NCBI GenBank assembly: GCA_036365515.1
Contig: CM070873.1
Location: forward strand, 262,425,075-262,489,074
Direction: 5' to 3'
Source of the DNA: Torymus aiolomorphi
Lineage: Eukaryota; Arthropoda; Insecta; Hymenoptera; Torymidae
Length of the DNA stretch: 64,000 nucleotides
Shown: piece after piece, positions 1 through 20,314 of the stretch
Layout: every line of letters begins with the position of its first letter
Position numbering within the stretch: the stretch's first letter is position 1
The notes under the pieces: model-generated
The model's database searches: none
Told to the model about the DNA's origin: nothing
The model's input: the letters and a program-made list of their open reading frames with translations, nothing else
Made by a program: the position numbers and the translations under genes

Positions 1-797
1 GCGAGCGAGAGAATGAGAGAGTGTCTCAAGTTCCCTCGGGCCCTTACGCACACTCGCGCGCGACGCGTGTGTATGCAGCCGGAGCGGAGCACAGCTCTAA
101 GGGCTCGCGTTCAACGACGGCTAAATGTTTTTCCACTCCTCCCTCTCGGCTCCGTTCTTCTTCTTCCTCCTCTCTCACTTCCCTTCGCGCTTGCGAGTGA
201 GAGAGAGAGAGAGAGAGAGAGAAAGGGAGAATTCCTATGCGTATGTATTCGTATAGCCGAAGGCGGGCTTCCTCTCCCCGGTGCGAAGCGAGGCGCAGGG
301 AGATTACGTGAATTCGGCGTCGCGTGTGTGCATCACGGACGCTGCTGCTGCTGTGGGGTCCGGCAGTGCGTCATGAATTATGTAGACGCAATGAGGCGCC
401 TTTTCAAATTCAAATGACTGCCCGTGCGCGCGCGCGCCTGTGTAGTTATAAACGCAGCTATTTTTTCTTTTTGTTCGCGCAGCGTTATTCATATAAAACA
501 ATGACGCGTAGCCTCCGGGGAGAAACAGAGAGAGAAAGAGGGAGAGAGAAAGGATGCGCGCCTTGAGCGTGCGGAAATGACTTTCCGATGGCTCGTAATT
601 TATTTGTTTATTGGATATAGGCGCGAACGTAAAGAGGCAGCTGCTGCTGCTGTGTGAGCAACTGAAATATTTATTCTTTTTTATAGATAAAGAAGGCGCG
701 AGCGTGCGAGGTTGGGGCGAGATAAGGAAGGATCGGAATATAATAAATAAGAGATAAGTGATTCGTGGAAGAGAAAACATTTTCCTTGCCGGTGTGC

Positions 798-914
<117 letters not shown>

Positions 915-945
915 TATATGCCGCGTATGCATGCCGCTCCTATCC

Positions 946-965
946 GGGGGGGGGGGGGGGGGGGG
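946..965. repeat. Poly-G tract, 20 bases
   Basis: A run of 20 G residues just downstream of the GT microsatellite. Such a run could form a G-quadruplex and is prone to sequencing length error. Confidence 0.95.
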
Positions 966-2253
966 ATTTCAACGGCAGCAGTCTCTTTACTCCTCGAAAT
1001 CTTATTTTTGTTATTGATCCTCGGGGCTTATGAGCGAACGCCCGCGGGATATCATAAAAATTCTATTTAAAAGTGCTTTACCGCGTTAAAAATATACACG
1101 CGCGCGAGCCGTTTGTTTTCATTAGAACGTGATGCGCGAGCGAACGTGGCTTTATTATCGTTTGATGAGACGGCGAAAATACGTGCGTGGAGATGTGTTT
1201 AAATAAAATATTTTTTTATATTTTAATAGAAAGCTAATTTACGCGGGCGCTGTGTGGTTGTTTATTAAATTTTTAATTGACGCGCGATGTATACGCTCGT
1301 GTTGGAGTTATATTACTGAAATGTTTGCCTGCTTAATAAATCAACAATTATGCAATTTGGGATTATATATATATACGGTGTATGCATCATGACTATTGGA
1401 AGTCAATGATTTTATTTTTGAAAATGAATTCGAGAACATTTGGAGGTAAAAGCTTTTTCGATTTTCGGAAATTTTCAGCGAAAAATTTGTCCAAATTTTA
1501 ACGGGAAATGGGCAAAAAAATCTGATTAACATATATGGGCTTTAGCTTATGCGTCGAACAGTTTTAATCTTATTTTAAAAGCGAGGTGTTTTACTTGAAC
1601 ATCCTGTTAAGCGTTTTATTTCAGTTAAAACTGCGGGGGTCGGATGAAATTCAATGCGCCGGTGATTCACAAAGACTCGTATTTTAATTCGCGAAAAAGA
1701 TTACGGCTATCATAATTATCATATGAAATTTATGAAAATTTCGCGAAGTGAATTCCGCAGCGCGAATTCTCAGGCTCGTGAATTTTTGAATAATCATACA
1801 GGCACTTTTAAATACACGAAGAAAAATGTTTGTTGAAAAATTACTATGTTCGCTAGTAATGGGGCGACAGACTTGTATTCTAAGCCTATTTAGTCTACTT
1901 TTAGTAATTTAGTATTATAAAACTGATGAAAAATTAATAGAAATGGGTATAAAATTTACTAAGTAACATAGTAAAAAACTTGAGAGTGAGAGATTAATAT
2001 GATATGAAATAATTTTTAGTACATATTTTGTATAATTTTTGCCAAGAATTTGTCACAGATTTTACTATACTACATCGTAAATTTCAGATATTTTAATAAT
2101 TGACAGAAGGTATAAGAATTTTTACAAGCCAACATGTATAGTAAAAATTGAGTTGTCGTCTGCTAATGTCTGTAGTCGGCGAGTGAATATAACCTCAAGC
2201 TGTGTAGCAAATATAAACGAGTCGAAACATTACACCCGTAAAAACACGTTGGC

Positions 2254-2315
2254 GCAACGAGTATAAGTGCGTGGCTTTTGGCCCAGGGGGCTAGGGTTCG
2301 ATTCCCGATCATTGC
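2254..2315 (+). repeat. tRNA-derived SINE-like relic
   Basis: Positions 2295-2305 match the RNA polymerase III B box GGTTCGATTCC exactly. An imperfect A-box-like string lies about 45 bp upstream (2249-2260). The bases gcaacga (2254) and tcattgc (2309) can pair at six of seven positions like an acceptor stem. The span is only 62 bp, too short for a complete tRNA, and no proper D arm is seen. A T-rich tract follows. This fits a degraded tRNA-derived SINE head better than a working tRNA gene. Confidence 0.45.
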
Positions 2316-2873
2316 AGATTTTTTTTTCTTGATGGATTTCCACTTTACTTTCCAGTATTGTAAAATTTGATAGAAAACATTGTAAAATTTAAAACAATTC
2401 AAGTCTGTCGCTCTGTTCCCATACAACATATAGTAAATTTTCCTACTAGATAATTTAATAATTTTTCATAGACTATTTTTTTAAGTGTACCCGTAGTGCG
2501 GGTAAATTTTAGAAAAATATTTTTACGACTAAACGACGGTCTGAAGTCGAATAATACTTGAAAACTTTTGTAACGTGCACGACATATTTTACAGCCCTGG
2601 TAACATTAATCCAGAGCACACTTTTTGCGCAACAACGATTTTTCACTTACGTCACGTGTGGCGCGGGCGCGCGGCTTACAACTCTATAGGCGCCACATGT
2701 TCTTGTTTTTCCTCCTAGTTCATACATCACGCGAAAAAACGGTGCATTACGAGCATAATTAAAAACGACATTGACATATATAAACATCGACGGAGCCCAA
2801 GTGGAACCGAGAGTAGTGCTTTTTTTCATAACGTCGCGTGACGACTGCGCCGCAGCTGATGGAGAGGGAGAGA

Positions 2874-2883
<10 letters not shown>

Positions 2884-2942
<59 letters not shown>
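2884..2942. repeat. (GA)n microsatellite
   Basis: About 59 bp of pure GA dinucleotide inside a longer GA-rich stretch. Confidence 0.95.
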
Positions 2943-2946
<4 letters not shown>

Positions 2947-4798
2947 CTCCCTCCTAATAAAAATAATTTTTAATATCCGACTGCTCATTATTCAGGGGGA
3001 AAGCCGGGTCTCGCGCGTGCTCGCTTATTTATACCGGGATATGCATTCTCTCTGTTGTGTCGCCGGCGTAAACAACTTCTTTGCGCTCTCTCGCGCCCGT
3101 TCGCGTCATAAGAAGGCGCGTGCGCTGGCGCAGGGGGGAAAGGAGATGAAGAACCGGAGAGAGTCCCTCCGGAAAATGAGCAGCGGCTCTTGAGAAATGT
3201 CCGCGCCACAATGACTTTCTAAAGCCTCGCGTCCCTCCCGTTTACACACCCACACACACACGCCTACATACACCCTCAAGCTCCCTCGTGCAGTCTCGGC
3301 TCGATCACGCGTGCCGTGGTAAAGGCCGTCTCTCCTGCATTCTGTGTGTGTGCGTTATCATATTTTTTGCCTCGGCGACACTACTATGTGTGTATGTGAC
3401 ACGAGCTGCGGCTGCCTACGTGGAATATGAAAAATGAGAGCTCGCGCGGGAAGAGAGGAGGGGATACAGGTTCGTCGACTCGTTGTCGTCGACGTTTCCC
3501 CCTGGAGAAAGAGAGACATTTCCAGGATATATACCTCGTTATTATGCATAATGCCGAATGAGGGAGGACGGAAGCGCTTTATCTCGCGCGATTCAATAAC
3601 GGGAAACCGAGAGAAAGACAGAGAGCGAGAGTAGAAAAAGAAATATGTGACAGAATAGGAGACGAGGAGAGAAGAAGTCATCGCAGTAGCACCAGCAGCC
3701 GAGGCACCTGATGCGCACGCGTCCATTGTCCCTTTGCGTTGCGGCGGACGCCCAAGAGGGATGACTAAGTCGGCCGCTTAGAACGAAACGAGATTATTAT
3801 GCAAACGCTCGAGATATAGGTATATTATGCGTACAGTGCGCTCGCGATAACGCACACACACTATAGCTGCGGTGGCCGCAGCAGCAGCGGCGTACCACCG
3901 CACCAGAGTAATACTCGAGAATACGACGCCTCCGCTCTCTCGCGCGGATATAGATACGTATATAATGTAGGATAAGTTCTGCGCCGTGCGCGAGCGCGCT
4001 GGAGCTTTCGCCGCGAGCAAGACAGTGGATCCTATAGAGCGAGAGAGAGGGAGAGCGGTAGAGTGAGGAACGGAAGTGCACGTAGTCCATCAAAAGTACC
4101 GACGTTTCCTGCCTTTTATATCACACTCTATCTCCCTCTCTCTATTTCTCCGTCTCCTCGTTGACTATTGCGCAATGCGCCTATGGCGGCTCGCGCGCAT
4201 GAACGGCACTTTTATTGCGGCCTAATGCAGCGCGGCTCTCTTGTCTATCCTACTTCATATGTATCGCCCGCTCGCGCTCGCTTCGTAGAACCAGCGCAAA
4301 AAAGCTCTTCCGACGCTCCCTTTGTTGTCTTTGGCGTTTTTATCGCTATTACTACTACTGCTGCTACTACCGCCTGTCGCTGACGTCGGTTCTCTCTGTC
4401 CCTCTTCTTCTGCTCTATCTCTTTCGCCGTCTAGTGCATTATACTCGTTGCGCGGGACGAGGCAAAGCGCGTGTAATGAGGGCCGCCGGGCTGCAATCGC
4501 CGCTACCGGCTAGTCGAGTGTTTAATGTTTATGCTGTGTGTGCTGCAGCAGAGTGCTACCGTCGAGAGCTTCTGCTGCTGCTTCTGCGGCCCGTGGGTGT
4601 GTGCGAAGTGCTCTCTCGTATATACAGTGCGTGAGCGCGATCGGCACACATATATCGATCACTCGCAGCAGCAACAGCACGGACGTCCCTCTGTCGTAAT
4701 CGGCGGCGGCTCTCTATGCAGCACAGCCTCGGCAGACTCTATGAACCCGCGTCGACGCGAACGCGAACTTTGCTCCTGGCGAGCGCACGCTGCTGGTG

Positions 4799-4880
<82 letters not shown>
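4799..4880. repeat. (CT)n microsatellite
   Basis: About 80 bp of CT dinucleotide with one interruption near 4817. Confidence 0.95.
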
Positions 4881-4881
<1 letters not shown>

Positions 4882-5068
4882 AACGGACAAACGATGCATA
4901 TTCATGCGTGTCAAGTAGCCGGCCGCGATTCTAGAGAGAGTGACGACGGCTGTAGCCATCGCTCTCTACCGACCCCTCGTATACGGATAATTTCGCCCAC
5001 CCGCGCAGGGTAAAGCCGCAAAGTTACACGTGGAATCGCTTTAGCCGAAAAGCCCCTCAACGTTGTCC

Positions 5069-5073
5069 AGAGA

Positions 5074-5112
<39 letters not shown>
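5069..5112. repeat. (GA)n microsatellite
   Basis: About 44 bp of GA dinucleotide with one GGG interruption. Confidence 0.93.
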
Positions 5113-5114
<2 letters not shown>

Positions 5115-6070
5115 ACGCACTTTCCGCGCTCACCTCTCTATGTACTGGCTGCTGCAGCGCGCGTGCGGTTGCGATATATGCATGCGCGTGTCGTGTGTGC
5201 ACACATACGCGCGCACAGTCGTCCGTCGACGTATTTTTATTGCCATCACGGTATAGTGCAGCGAGCGAACGAACGGCAGGAGCTCGTAGGTAATTTTTTT
5301 TCTATTTCGATCTTTTCGTGCGCCGGATTTTTTCCGCGAAACTTCACATTGGCTTTGTGATACGGCGAAGTGGGCTATTCGACGAATCAAGTGGTTTTGA
5401 GAGCGAAATAAAAGTTATATAAATTCGAGTGTTGGATGAATATAGATGTATAGGTATATATGTACAGAGAGAAAGAGAGCTTTTGTCTAGTTAATCGATC
5501 GTTAAGAGCGTTTAATTGTATTACGCGGATAGCCACCGCCCCGATTGTCCGTTGTAGCGTAAGGGATGCGTATATATTTATGGGGGATTTATACCGTCAG
5601 AGTTCTGATTTCGTACGTGATAAGGAATAATTGCCAGAGGGGAGAGAGATATAAAGACGTTATTTTTCGACGCGCGTGTTGGTAGTTGGGGTGTGGGTGA
5701 TGGTGTGCGGCCGAAAACTGCGCAACAATCGAGGCGTTGAAACATCAAAATCACGTTATTACGGTGGAAAAAATAAAAACACCGAGAGAGCATATACACG
5801 ATTCGCGCGTGCATGCGCACGCAAAACAAACGAAAAAGCGCTTCCGGCCGCGTCGCGGCTGCGCTCGATGGTCTCGCCGCGGCGGCGAGAACAAAGCCGT
5901 TTTTCACGCCGGGCTTGATCTTTTTGTGATATTTCAAGCACCTGTATTTGCGCGCTTTCATATCGTTTAACGGATGGTCTATTTTTTATACGTATACACG
6001 CAGAGACATTCACACAAGCACACACAAAGGTATATATATAGTATATAAAATTCAAAGCAATAGGCTTTAC

Positions 6071-13426
<7,356 letters not shown>

Positions 13427-15289
13427 TGTAGCGGCGGTGATGGCCCGCTGCCGGCGGAGCCCTCACTCGCGGACGACAATGCCGGGGGGATGGCGCTGAT
13501 GATGTCGCTGATAGCGATGATAATGGCAACAGTGATAATAAGTGGCTCTGTTCATCACCGGTGAGGCATCATCCGCGCAGGCGGCGGCAGGATGACGGGG
13601 GACCGGTGGCGGCACGCGACGACGTCATATAATCACCAGCACCTTCTTCTTCTACTTCTACTGTACGCCTTCGTCTTCTTCTCGTCGTCGCACACCGATA
13701 TCTCGCGCACCTCACTCCCGCACCACGATAACTCTTTCGTCGCGATTGTTACTCGTGCTGATTCCAACGCTGATGCTGTTGCTGCTTCTTCTTCCACTGC
13801 TGTCTTCTACTTGACGCATCATGCTCCATTTCGCTTTATCTCTCGCTCTCTTTTTTCCGCGAGAGTCTCTCTCTCTCCCTCTTTTTTTCGCGATATATCT
13901 TCCTCTCCGGCAGCACAAGATCTCTCTCTTTCTCACTCTTCGCTTCACCGAGAGAGAGATAGGTACTTATAGAGGAGAGAGTAATACACACGGGCGCGCG
14001 CGCGACTGGCACGCGCGCACTCACATACACGTACACTCGCGGTATATACACAACTGCGTTCGAATGACGAGGGCCGCGGGATGGGAGGGGAGCAGAGCGC
14101 TGTGTACGTACGCGTACTCTGTCTCTCTCTCTCTCTCTCGAGCGCGCGGCAGCCTGCTGCAAATCACGCGCTAAAATCCATACGGGGCCCGAGATAGCTG
14201 CTGCTGCCACTGCTGAGCATCCATCTTGGAGAGTTGCTGCTGCTGGCTTCGCTGCTGCTGCTGCCGCCTCTCTAGCTTCTCATCAGCGAGTGTGTGCCTG
14301 CGCTGCTGCGCGCCCGCGCCGACGACTCCGCACCGCCGCCGCCGCGAGTTTCGCGCAGCGCTGCTCCGATCTCTCCCCCACCCCTCTTTCACCTTCTCCT
14401 CTCGTGCTCCGTCTCCCTCGCTCCGCCGCCACCGATGCGCTGTGCTCCGAACTCCACTGGGGTTCACTGCCCCCTCCTGCCGCCGCGCTCGCTCTCTCAC
14501 TCGCTCTCTCTCTCTCTCTCGTAAACCCGGCGCAGCACGGCCCCCCTCAATAGTCGCCGCCACCACCACCGCACAGCACGCGTATAGCCACCGGCTAGTG
14601 CGCCTATCGTACGCGTATATCGGCGGCCCGTCGTCTCTCTCGCCTCACGCTCCCCCTTATACTTTGCGCGTTACGGGGCTGTTTAGTGGGCCGAGCAGGG
14701 GTGAGAGAGCCGTGGCGCCGCAGCCCCGCTATTATAATGGTATCGCTCGGCGCTACTCAGCTTTCCCTGCTCCTGCTGCTGCTGTTGCTGCTCGTGTTTT
14801 CCACCACGAGTATATGTAGGGGGGAGAGAGAGACTCGTGCCGGCGATGCACCCTGTCGCGCGCGCACACACGCGACCGATAGAGAGAGATGGAAAGCACC
14901 CCGCGTCGCGCGCGCGCGCAGATTATTCGGCAATCTGCGTGCAGATACGATCTTGCGCTTAGGTATACCTATGATGGTATATGTACGTGCCTACGTGGTA
15001 TATATGTGTAGCGACGCGTGCGGGGTGAGCCTGGAGACGCGCGCGCGAGCGGGCGCGTTCTTTTACTTCTATTTACTTTTTTATTCGGGACGGTGGCGGA
15101 TAGATGATCGGAATAAAGATTTTTTTTCTGCCCTTTTTTCAAGAGGTTTTTACATTCTTTTCCTCGGGTGATATTGGTCTATGGTTTTGGATGATTCTTT
15201 TCTTTTTTAGCGATGGGCGATTACTGTTATCGTTTAGGAAATCGTATCACTGTAGGGAGTAGGTATATCTGAGATGTGATGTTTTTATA
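13427..15289. other. Upstream region of Dok-7, CpG-rich, no supported gene
   Basis: GC- and CpG-rich DNA lies just upstream of the Dok-7 start and probably includes its 5' UTR and promoter. A minus-strand open frame at 14171-14569 ends in a Gln-rich stretch (two QQQQ runs, then QQWQQQ) and a stop. It could be a real exon, but the GCT/CAG trinucleotide richness explains it equally well. I could not assign it to a family. Confidence 0.45.
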
Positions 15290-15759
15290 TAGGGTGACTT
15301 CACCAGTGAGTGAACGAATAAGGAAATTTTAATTTTTGTTATTTAGTTAAGAAAATTAAAAATGGATTAAAAGAAAAATCTTTTTTAATTAGTATTTTAA
15401 TATCTTCAAACTTTACGTCAGTGACAAAATTTTAGATAAAGAATAAAAGTAGAAATTTTGTTTAAAAGAAATCTGTAACTATCTCCTAAAAACCAGTAAC
15501 TGAACACGCGATCTTAGTATCTAAAAAATACGTTTCGCCAGTGAATGAATACTTCGCCAGTGAATAAACACTCAATAGCGGCGATTTTATGATTTTATTC
15601 TTAACAAGATAATTTCTTTTATGTAGAATCTTTATGTAAAATGAAATAAAAATTTTGAAAGATTCGAAAATTATCGTCATGTTAGATAAACAATGCATAA
15701 AGCTTGATATTTTCTGTTCGTTAACTGGTGACTGTTCGGATATTGGTGAAGTCACCCTA
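15290..15759. mobile_element. MITE with 14-bp terminal inverted repeats and TA duplication (Tc1/mariner-like)
   Basis: The left end GGGTGACTTCACCA (15292-15305) is exactly mirrored by TGGTGAAGTCACCC at 15744-15757. Both ends are flanked by TA, the usual target duplication of Tc1/mariner elements. The 466-bp interior is AT-rich and repeats a motif like CCAGTGAATGAATA. There is no transposase frame, so the element is non-autonomous. Confidence 0.75.
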
Positions 15760-16264
15760 GCAATAAGATTGTTATAGAAATGGTTAGGCTATGTGTAGTC
15801 CAAAATCAACCCAATTTCATTATTTAATAAATTAATATTCGAACGTTTATTTGGAAAAACAATTTTGTCAGGCGCTCCGTATATGTAAATACTATACTCT
15901 AAAATTTTTTTGAGTAATTCTATTAGTATTTGCATAAGTTGTACACGTTCGAAAATTATGTCGATATTTCACGTCACCTTGTATCAATATACAAATGAGT
16001 GTTTGTAATTATGTATTATTGTAAGAGTATATAACGCTGAATTAGAGCTTATTACCACTGTCGATAATGTCGTTAGGAATTTTAAATCATCCTTTTAGAA
16101 GTACATAATTCAGTTTTTAGATGGCGTTATAGTCTTAATGTTATGGCATTAATCTAATTGGCCGTAAGCGAAAAATATAAACTGTCAAAATTCGAGTTCA
16201 TTAGATCGAATTTTTTTAAACTTTATGTGGGAATACTTTGTTAATTAATAACACCTTTCAAAAA
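15760..16264. other. AT-rich intergenic region upstream of HAUS7
   Basis: No coding signal was seen. The region probably contains the promoter and 5' UTR exon of the HAUS7 gene, which ends at a donor site at 16266. Confidence 0.5.
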
Positions 16265-17779
16265 GTAAGTTACCTAATTAATAGTTTATTTTTAAATATT
16301 ATCTAATTGTATTCTTTAAAGATTTTATTCAAAAATACGTAAAGCACTCGCTAATATGTAGCTTAGCACTATACATGGATAAAAAGTAATTATTACTGTT
16401 GTACGAATTTTTCGGCGTATCCATTAACACTGCAAATACTTTTATTTGATAGAGGGGATTGGGAAATGTAAACGGAAATTATGAATTTCTAACCTCTCAT
16501 GATGACAAATCCTAGATTAAATTCTATTATTTACAGTGCTTAAAAAAGATGTTATCACACGTGAATTGTACGATATATTAGAAAAATTAAGGTATCCAGA
16601 AGTGGCACAAATCCGTTTTGAAGAGTTTGAAAACACAATTTTAGTCGGAAAAAAAAGATTGGATTTACTAAATTGGGTTTTACAAGAAAGTCCTGGATTT
16701 AATAGTACTTCTCTAAATAAATTAAAAGAAAGCACTCTTGATGGTATTAAACAATTTATTATTTATATTATTAAGTAATAACACACATTATTAATAATTG
16801 CAATTTCTTTAATATTCCGAATTTTTTTTTAGATAAACTTTGTAAATGTTACTCTCAGATTGGGTTGTGTAATGATGACAATATTTTACTGGTAATGATA
16901 AGTAATAAATACACAATTCTTTCATACTGAATTAATACATGTAAGTCTTTTTTTCAGGGAAAACCTACTATTGATAAACAACTACCTTTTTTGAATTTGT
17001 TGATATTATTTATAAGAAATGTTCATTTGCCACAAGCAGATTCAACAATAAGTGAAGAGCATACATCCAATACTTTTTTAAAAGTATGATTGCAGTTGTA
17101 ATAATTTTTTTATAGCTAATGTCCAGTCTTTTCATTCTTTTTTTTATTTTTAGGAAGAAACTGAAAATGTAAATCCAAATATACCAAGTATAAATATCAA
17201 TGTGAAAGATGAACTTGAAAATGAAATTCAAGTAAAATCTTTAGAACCACCAAAGGTTTTAGAAGATTGTAATCCAGCTGGTACCAATAATTTTGACACA
17301 TTATGTTTAGATATAGAGGTACTTTTCAGCATAAAAAGATATATTTTAATAAATATTATCTGTTACATTCGAAAATAACATTTTTTTAGAGAAGTACAAA
17401 AGAATCAAGTCAACAGAAATTTGATGCCTGTGAACTAATACTAGAACAATTTAATACATCTTTTAAAAAAGTGTTATCTTTACCAACCCAATCTCATTCA
17501 AATGAATTTTCTAAACTTTATACTGACTTTTGCACTGATTTGCAAAGTATATACACTACATTTTCAATAGTTAACAAGGTTGGTATCTGACTTGATTAAA
17601 AATATAATTGATTACAGTTTTCTTTATTTATGATTTTATAGACTATGGACAACAAAGCAAAAATTAAAAACAGACCACTACCAGAAAACTTGACAAGAGC
17701 AACAAAACCTTTAACTCAAGTGATCAAGAATAACCTTGTTTCAATTGAACAAGCATGCAATATGTTCAAAGGAACTTGA
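16265..17779 (+). CDS. HAUS7: HAUS augmin-like complex subunit 7
   Basis: HAUS7 is a subunit of augmin, which recruits gamma-tubulin to spindle microtubules to nucleate new branches. Exons are 16265 (one base), 16537-16743, 16833-16891, 16958-17083, 17154-17318, 17390-17578 and 17642-17779. All phases agree and give 294 aa, shorter than human HAUS7 (about 370). The call rests on the N-terminal third. The pattern KRLDLLNWVL, then IGLCNDDNILL, then KQLPFLNLLILFIRNV matches recalled HAUS7 (EYRLEILEWM, LMLCAPDDQELL, KQLHFMDQLLDTIRSL). The start codon appears split: A at 16265 before donor GTAAGT, and TG at 16537-16538 after acceptor TTTACAG. The middle part is acidic and poorly conserved. A poly(A) signal is at 17839. 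It ends about 190 bp from convergent RpS23. Confidence 0.78.
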
Positions 17780-17972
17780 TAAACTTAAATTTATTTATAT
17801 CTACTGTATTGATATTAAATTATCTACAAAACCTTTTTAATAAAACATTTAAAAATTTAACGTAATACAGTCATTCACACATAATTGGATTTAGGTTTAA
17901 GCAGGTTTAATAATAATAAAGTCATAAGTGCATGTTTTGATGTTTATTTAAACGCAGTAAAAATACAAATAT

Positions 17973-18908
<936 letters not shown>

Positions 18909-18938
18909 CTTGTTCGGTGTGTAGAACAACCGGAAAAG
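18909..18938 (-). promoter_or_regulatory. RpS23 5' UTR with TOP-like start
   Basis: Reading the minus strand, CTTTTCCGG begins at about 18938, some 30 bases before the start codon. A C followed by a pyrimidine run at the transcription start is the TOP signature of ribosomal protein mRNAs, which ties their translation to growth signalling. The exact start is inferred. Confidence 0.5.
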
Positions 18939-19058
18939 ATCACCCAACCATCGACGGAAACTGAGAAGGACGATGTGGCGGCGGCGCTTGATGAATGATG
19001 GGTGCGATTTTAGGGTGCGTTTTCATGGTAGCGACATTGTCGCTTTGTCGCCGCTGCG

Positions 19059-19808
19059 ACATATGTGTGTTCACCACCCCTCTCCCAGCCGATGAAAATT
19101 TCCAAAATTCAATAAAAAAAATACCACAAGATAGGATTTAAACTGCTCCTTCCAATAGTATTTGTTATGGTATCTGCTCCCTTTTAATTAATGCAAAAAA
19201 AATTAAATAAATTAATCATTTTTACATCATTAATTAACTCGATCCTGCTTAATAAAACTGCTCTCAATAAAATAAAAATACCAGTAATCTGCTCCTAATC
19301 AATATTAAATTGCTCCACCATCAGATTTTTTAAAATCATTAAAGTTTTCAAGATAAAAAATAAAAAGCGTTTTATATGGCAAAGCTGCCGCCAACTTTCT
19401 TCTAAGTTTGTGAATTTTTCCAAGTGTATTAAGACAATTGACTAAAGAAATAATATCTCTCTTAGTATGGAAATTATAAATATCGACACTAAGAGGGATA
19501 TTATTTCTTTAGTCACTTATATCATCGTTAAAGATATAAAAAAATGGTTAATTTATTTAATTTTTGTTGTAATAATTAAAAGGGAGCAGATATCATAACT
19601 AATATTTTTAGAAGGAGCAGTTTAAATCCTATCTTTTGGTATTTTTTTATTGGATTTTGGCAATTTTCATCGGCTGGAAGGGGGGTGGTTGTGTGTTCTG
19701 TGTGTTCCCGACAAAGACAGATAGATCTGTTCCGTTTATGTAAGACAGAGACAGACGTAGAGAGAAGTTTTCTAGAACAGACAGAACACACATATGTAGA
19801 AAGGGCCC
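19059..19808. mobile_element. Element C1, interrupted by element B
   Basis: The left end ACATATGTGTGTTC (19059-19072) is cut by element B. The remainder resumes at 19690 and runs to a right end reading ATGTAGAAAGGGCCC at 19808. The inner part (19696-19808) repeats element C2 almost base for base, including the words AGATAGATCTGTTCCG and GAACACACATATGTAGAAAG. So C1 was present before B inserted into it. Confidence 0.65.
19073..19689. mobile_element. Foldback element B, 617 bp, with 9-bp target duplication
   Basis: Left arm ACCACCCCTCTCCCAGCCGA is mirrored at the right end by a rc copy starting ACCACCCCCCTTCCAGCCGA. The arms match for more than 100 bp. Directly outside both ends is TGTGTGTTC (19064-19072 and 19690-19698), a perfect 9-bp target duplication. 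The interior has its own palindrome around an ACTAAAGAAATAATAT word. A 9-bp duplication with long inverted arms is typical of Mutator-like elements, but no transposase is present to prove it. Confidence 0.85.
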
Positions 19809-19810
19809 TG

Positions 19811-20151
19811 CAGTGAATCCACATTGCATGCCGTATGCCGCATGCCGTCAGAAAAAAAGTTGTCTGAAATCTATAGGATTTATAACTCTATGGTTATAAA
19901 TCCTATAGGAATTGTAACCATAGAGTTATAAATATTATAGATTTCGGACAACTATTTTTCTGACGGCAAAGAGGGGCCTTTCTACAATGTGTGTTCTGTG
20001 TGTTCTGTGTGTTCCCAACAAAGACAGATAGATCTGTTCCGTTTATGTAAGACAGAGACAGACATAGAGAGAAGTTGTCTAGAACAGACAGAACACACAT
20101 ATGTAGAAAGGACCCAGCATACGGCATACGGCATGCAATGTGGATTCACTG
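19811..20151. mobile_element. Hairpin element (family 2), interrupted by element C2
   Basis: Arms GTGAATCCACATTGCATG and its reverse complement bound the element. Inside is a near-perfect AT-rich hairpin at 19848-19968. Element C2 sits in its right arm. A second, uninterrupted copy of the family is at 23865-24084. Confidence 0.7.
19973..20115. mobile_element. Element C2, short inverted-repeat element
   Basis: The left end GGGGCCTTTCTACAATGTGT is mirrored by a right end ending ATGTAGAAAGGACCC. It is 143 bp long and shares most of its interior with C1. Its target duplication is not clear. Confidence 0.65.
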
Positions 20152-20169
20152 TCAAATATACACTTAAAG

Positions 20170-20314
20170 TTGCCTCTACACGGCGTGCCGCGAGCCGCGA
20201 GCCGCGAGCCGCGTGCCCTAGACAAAGACAGATATACGAATCCTATAGGATTTCGTATATCTGTTTTTGTCTAGGCACGCGGCTCGCGGCTCGCTGCACG
20301 CCGTGTAGAGGCAG
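20170..20314. mobile_element. Palindromic element D flanked by 7-bp direct repeat
   Basis: A 145-bp near-perfect palindrome. Ends TTGCCTCTACACGGCGTGC and its mirror enclose GC-rich GAGCCGC repeats and an AT-rich middle. CTTAAAG occurs directly outside both ends (20163-20169 and 20315-20321). The opposite arm of the surrounding palindrome lacks the insert near 23120-23135, giving a ready-made empty site. Confidence 0.75.

Noticed and set aside
2163..2429. 88-aa minus-strand frame
   Set aside because: It overlaps the SINE-like B box and has no family resemblance.
3285..3320. Possible third Dok-7 exon
   Set aside because: A minus-strand AG followed by ACTGC has the right phase, but there is no pyrimidine tract and the translation does not continue the PH domain.
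14171..14569. Minus-strand Gln-rich frame ending QQWQQQLSRAPYGF
   Set aside because: It could be a terminal exon, but it is built on GCT/CAG repeats and has no recognised relative. It is mentioned in the Dok-7 upstream entry and not called as a gene.
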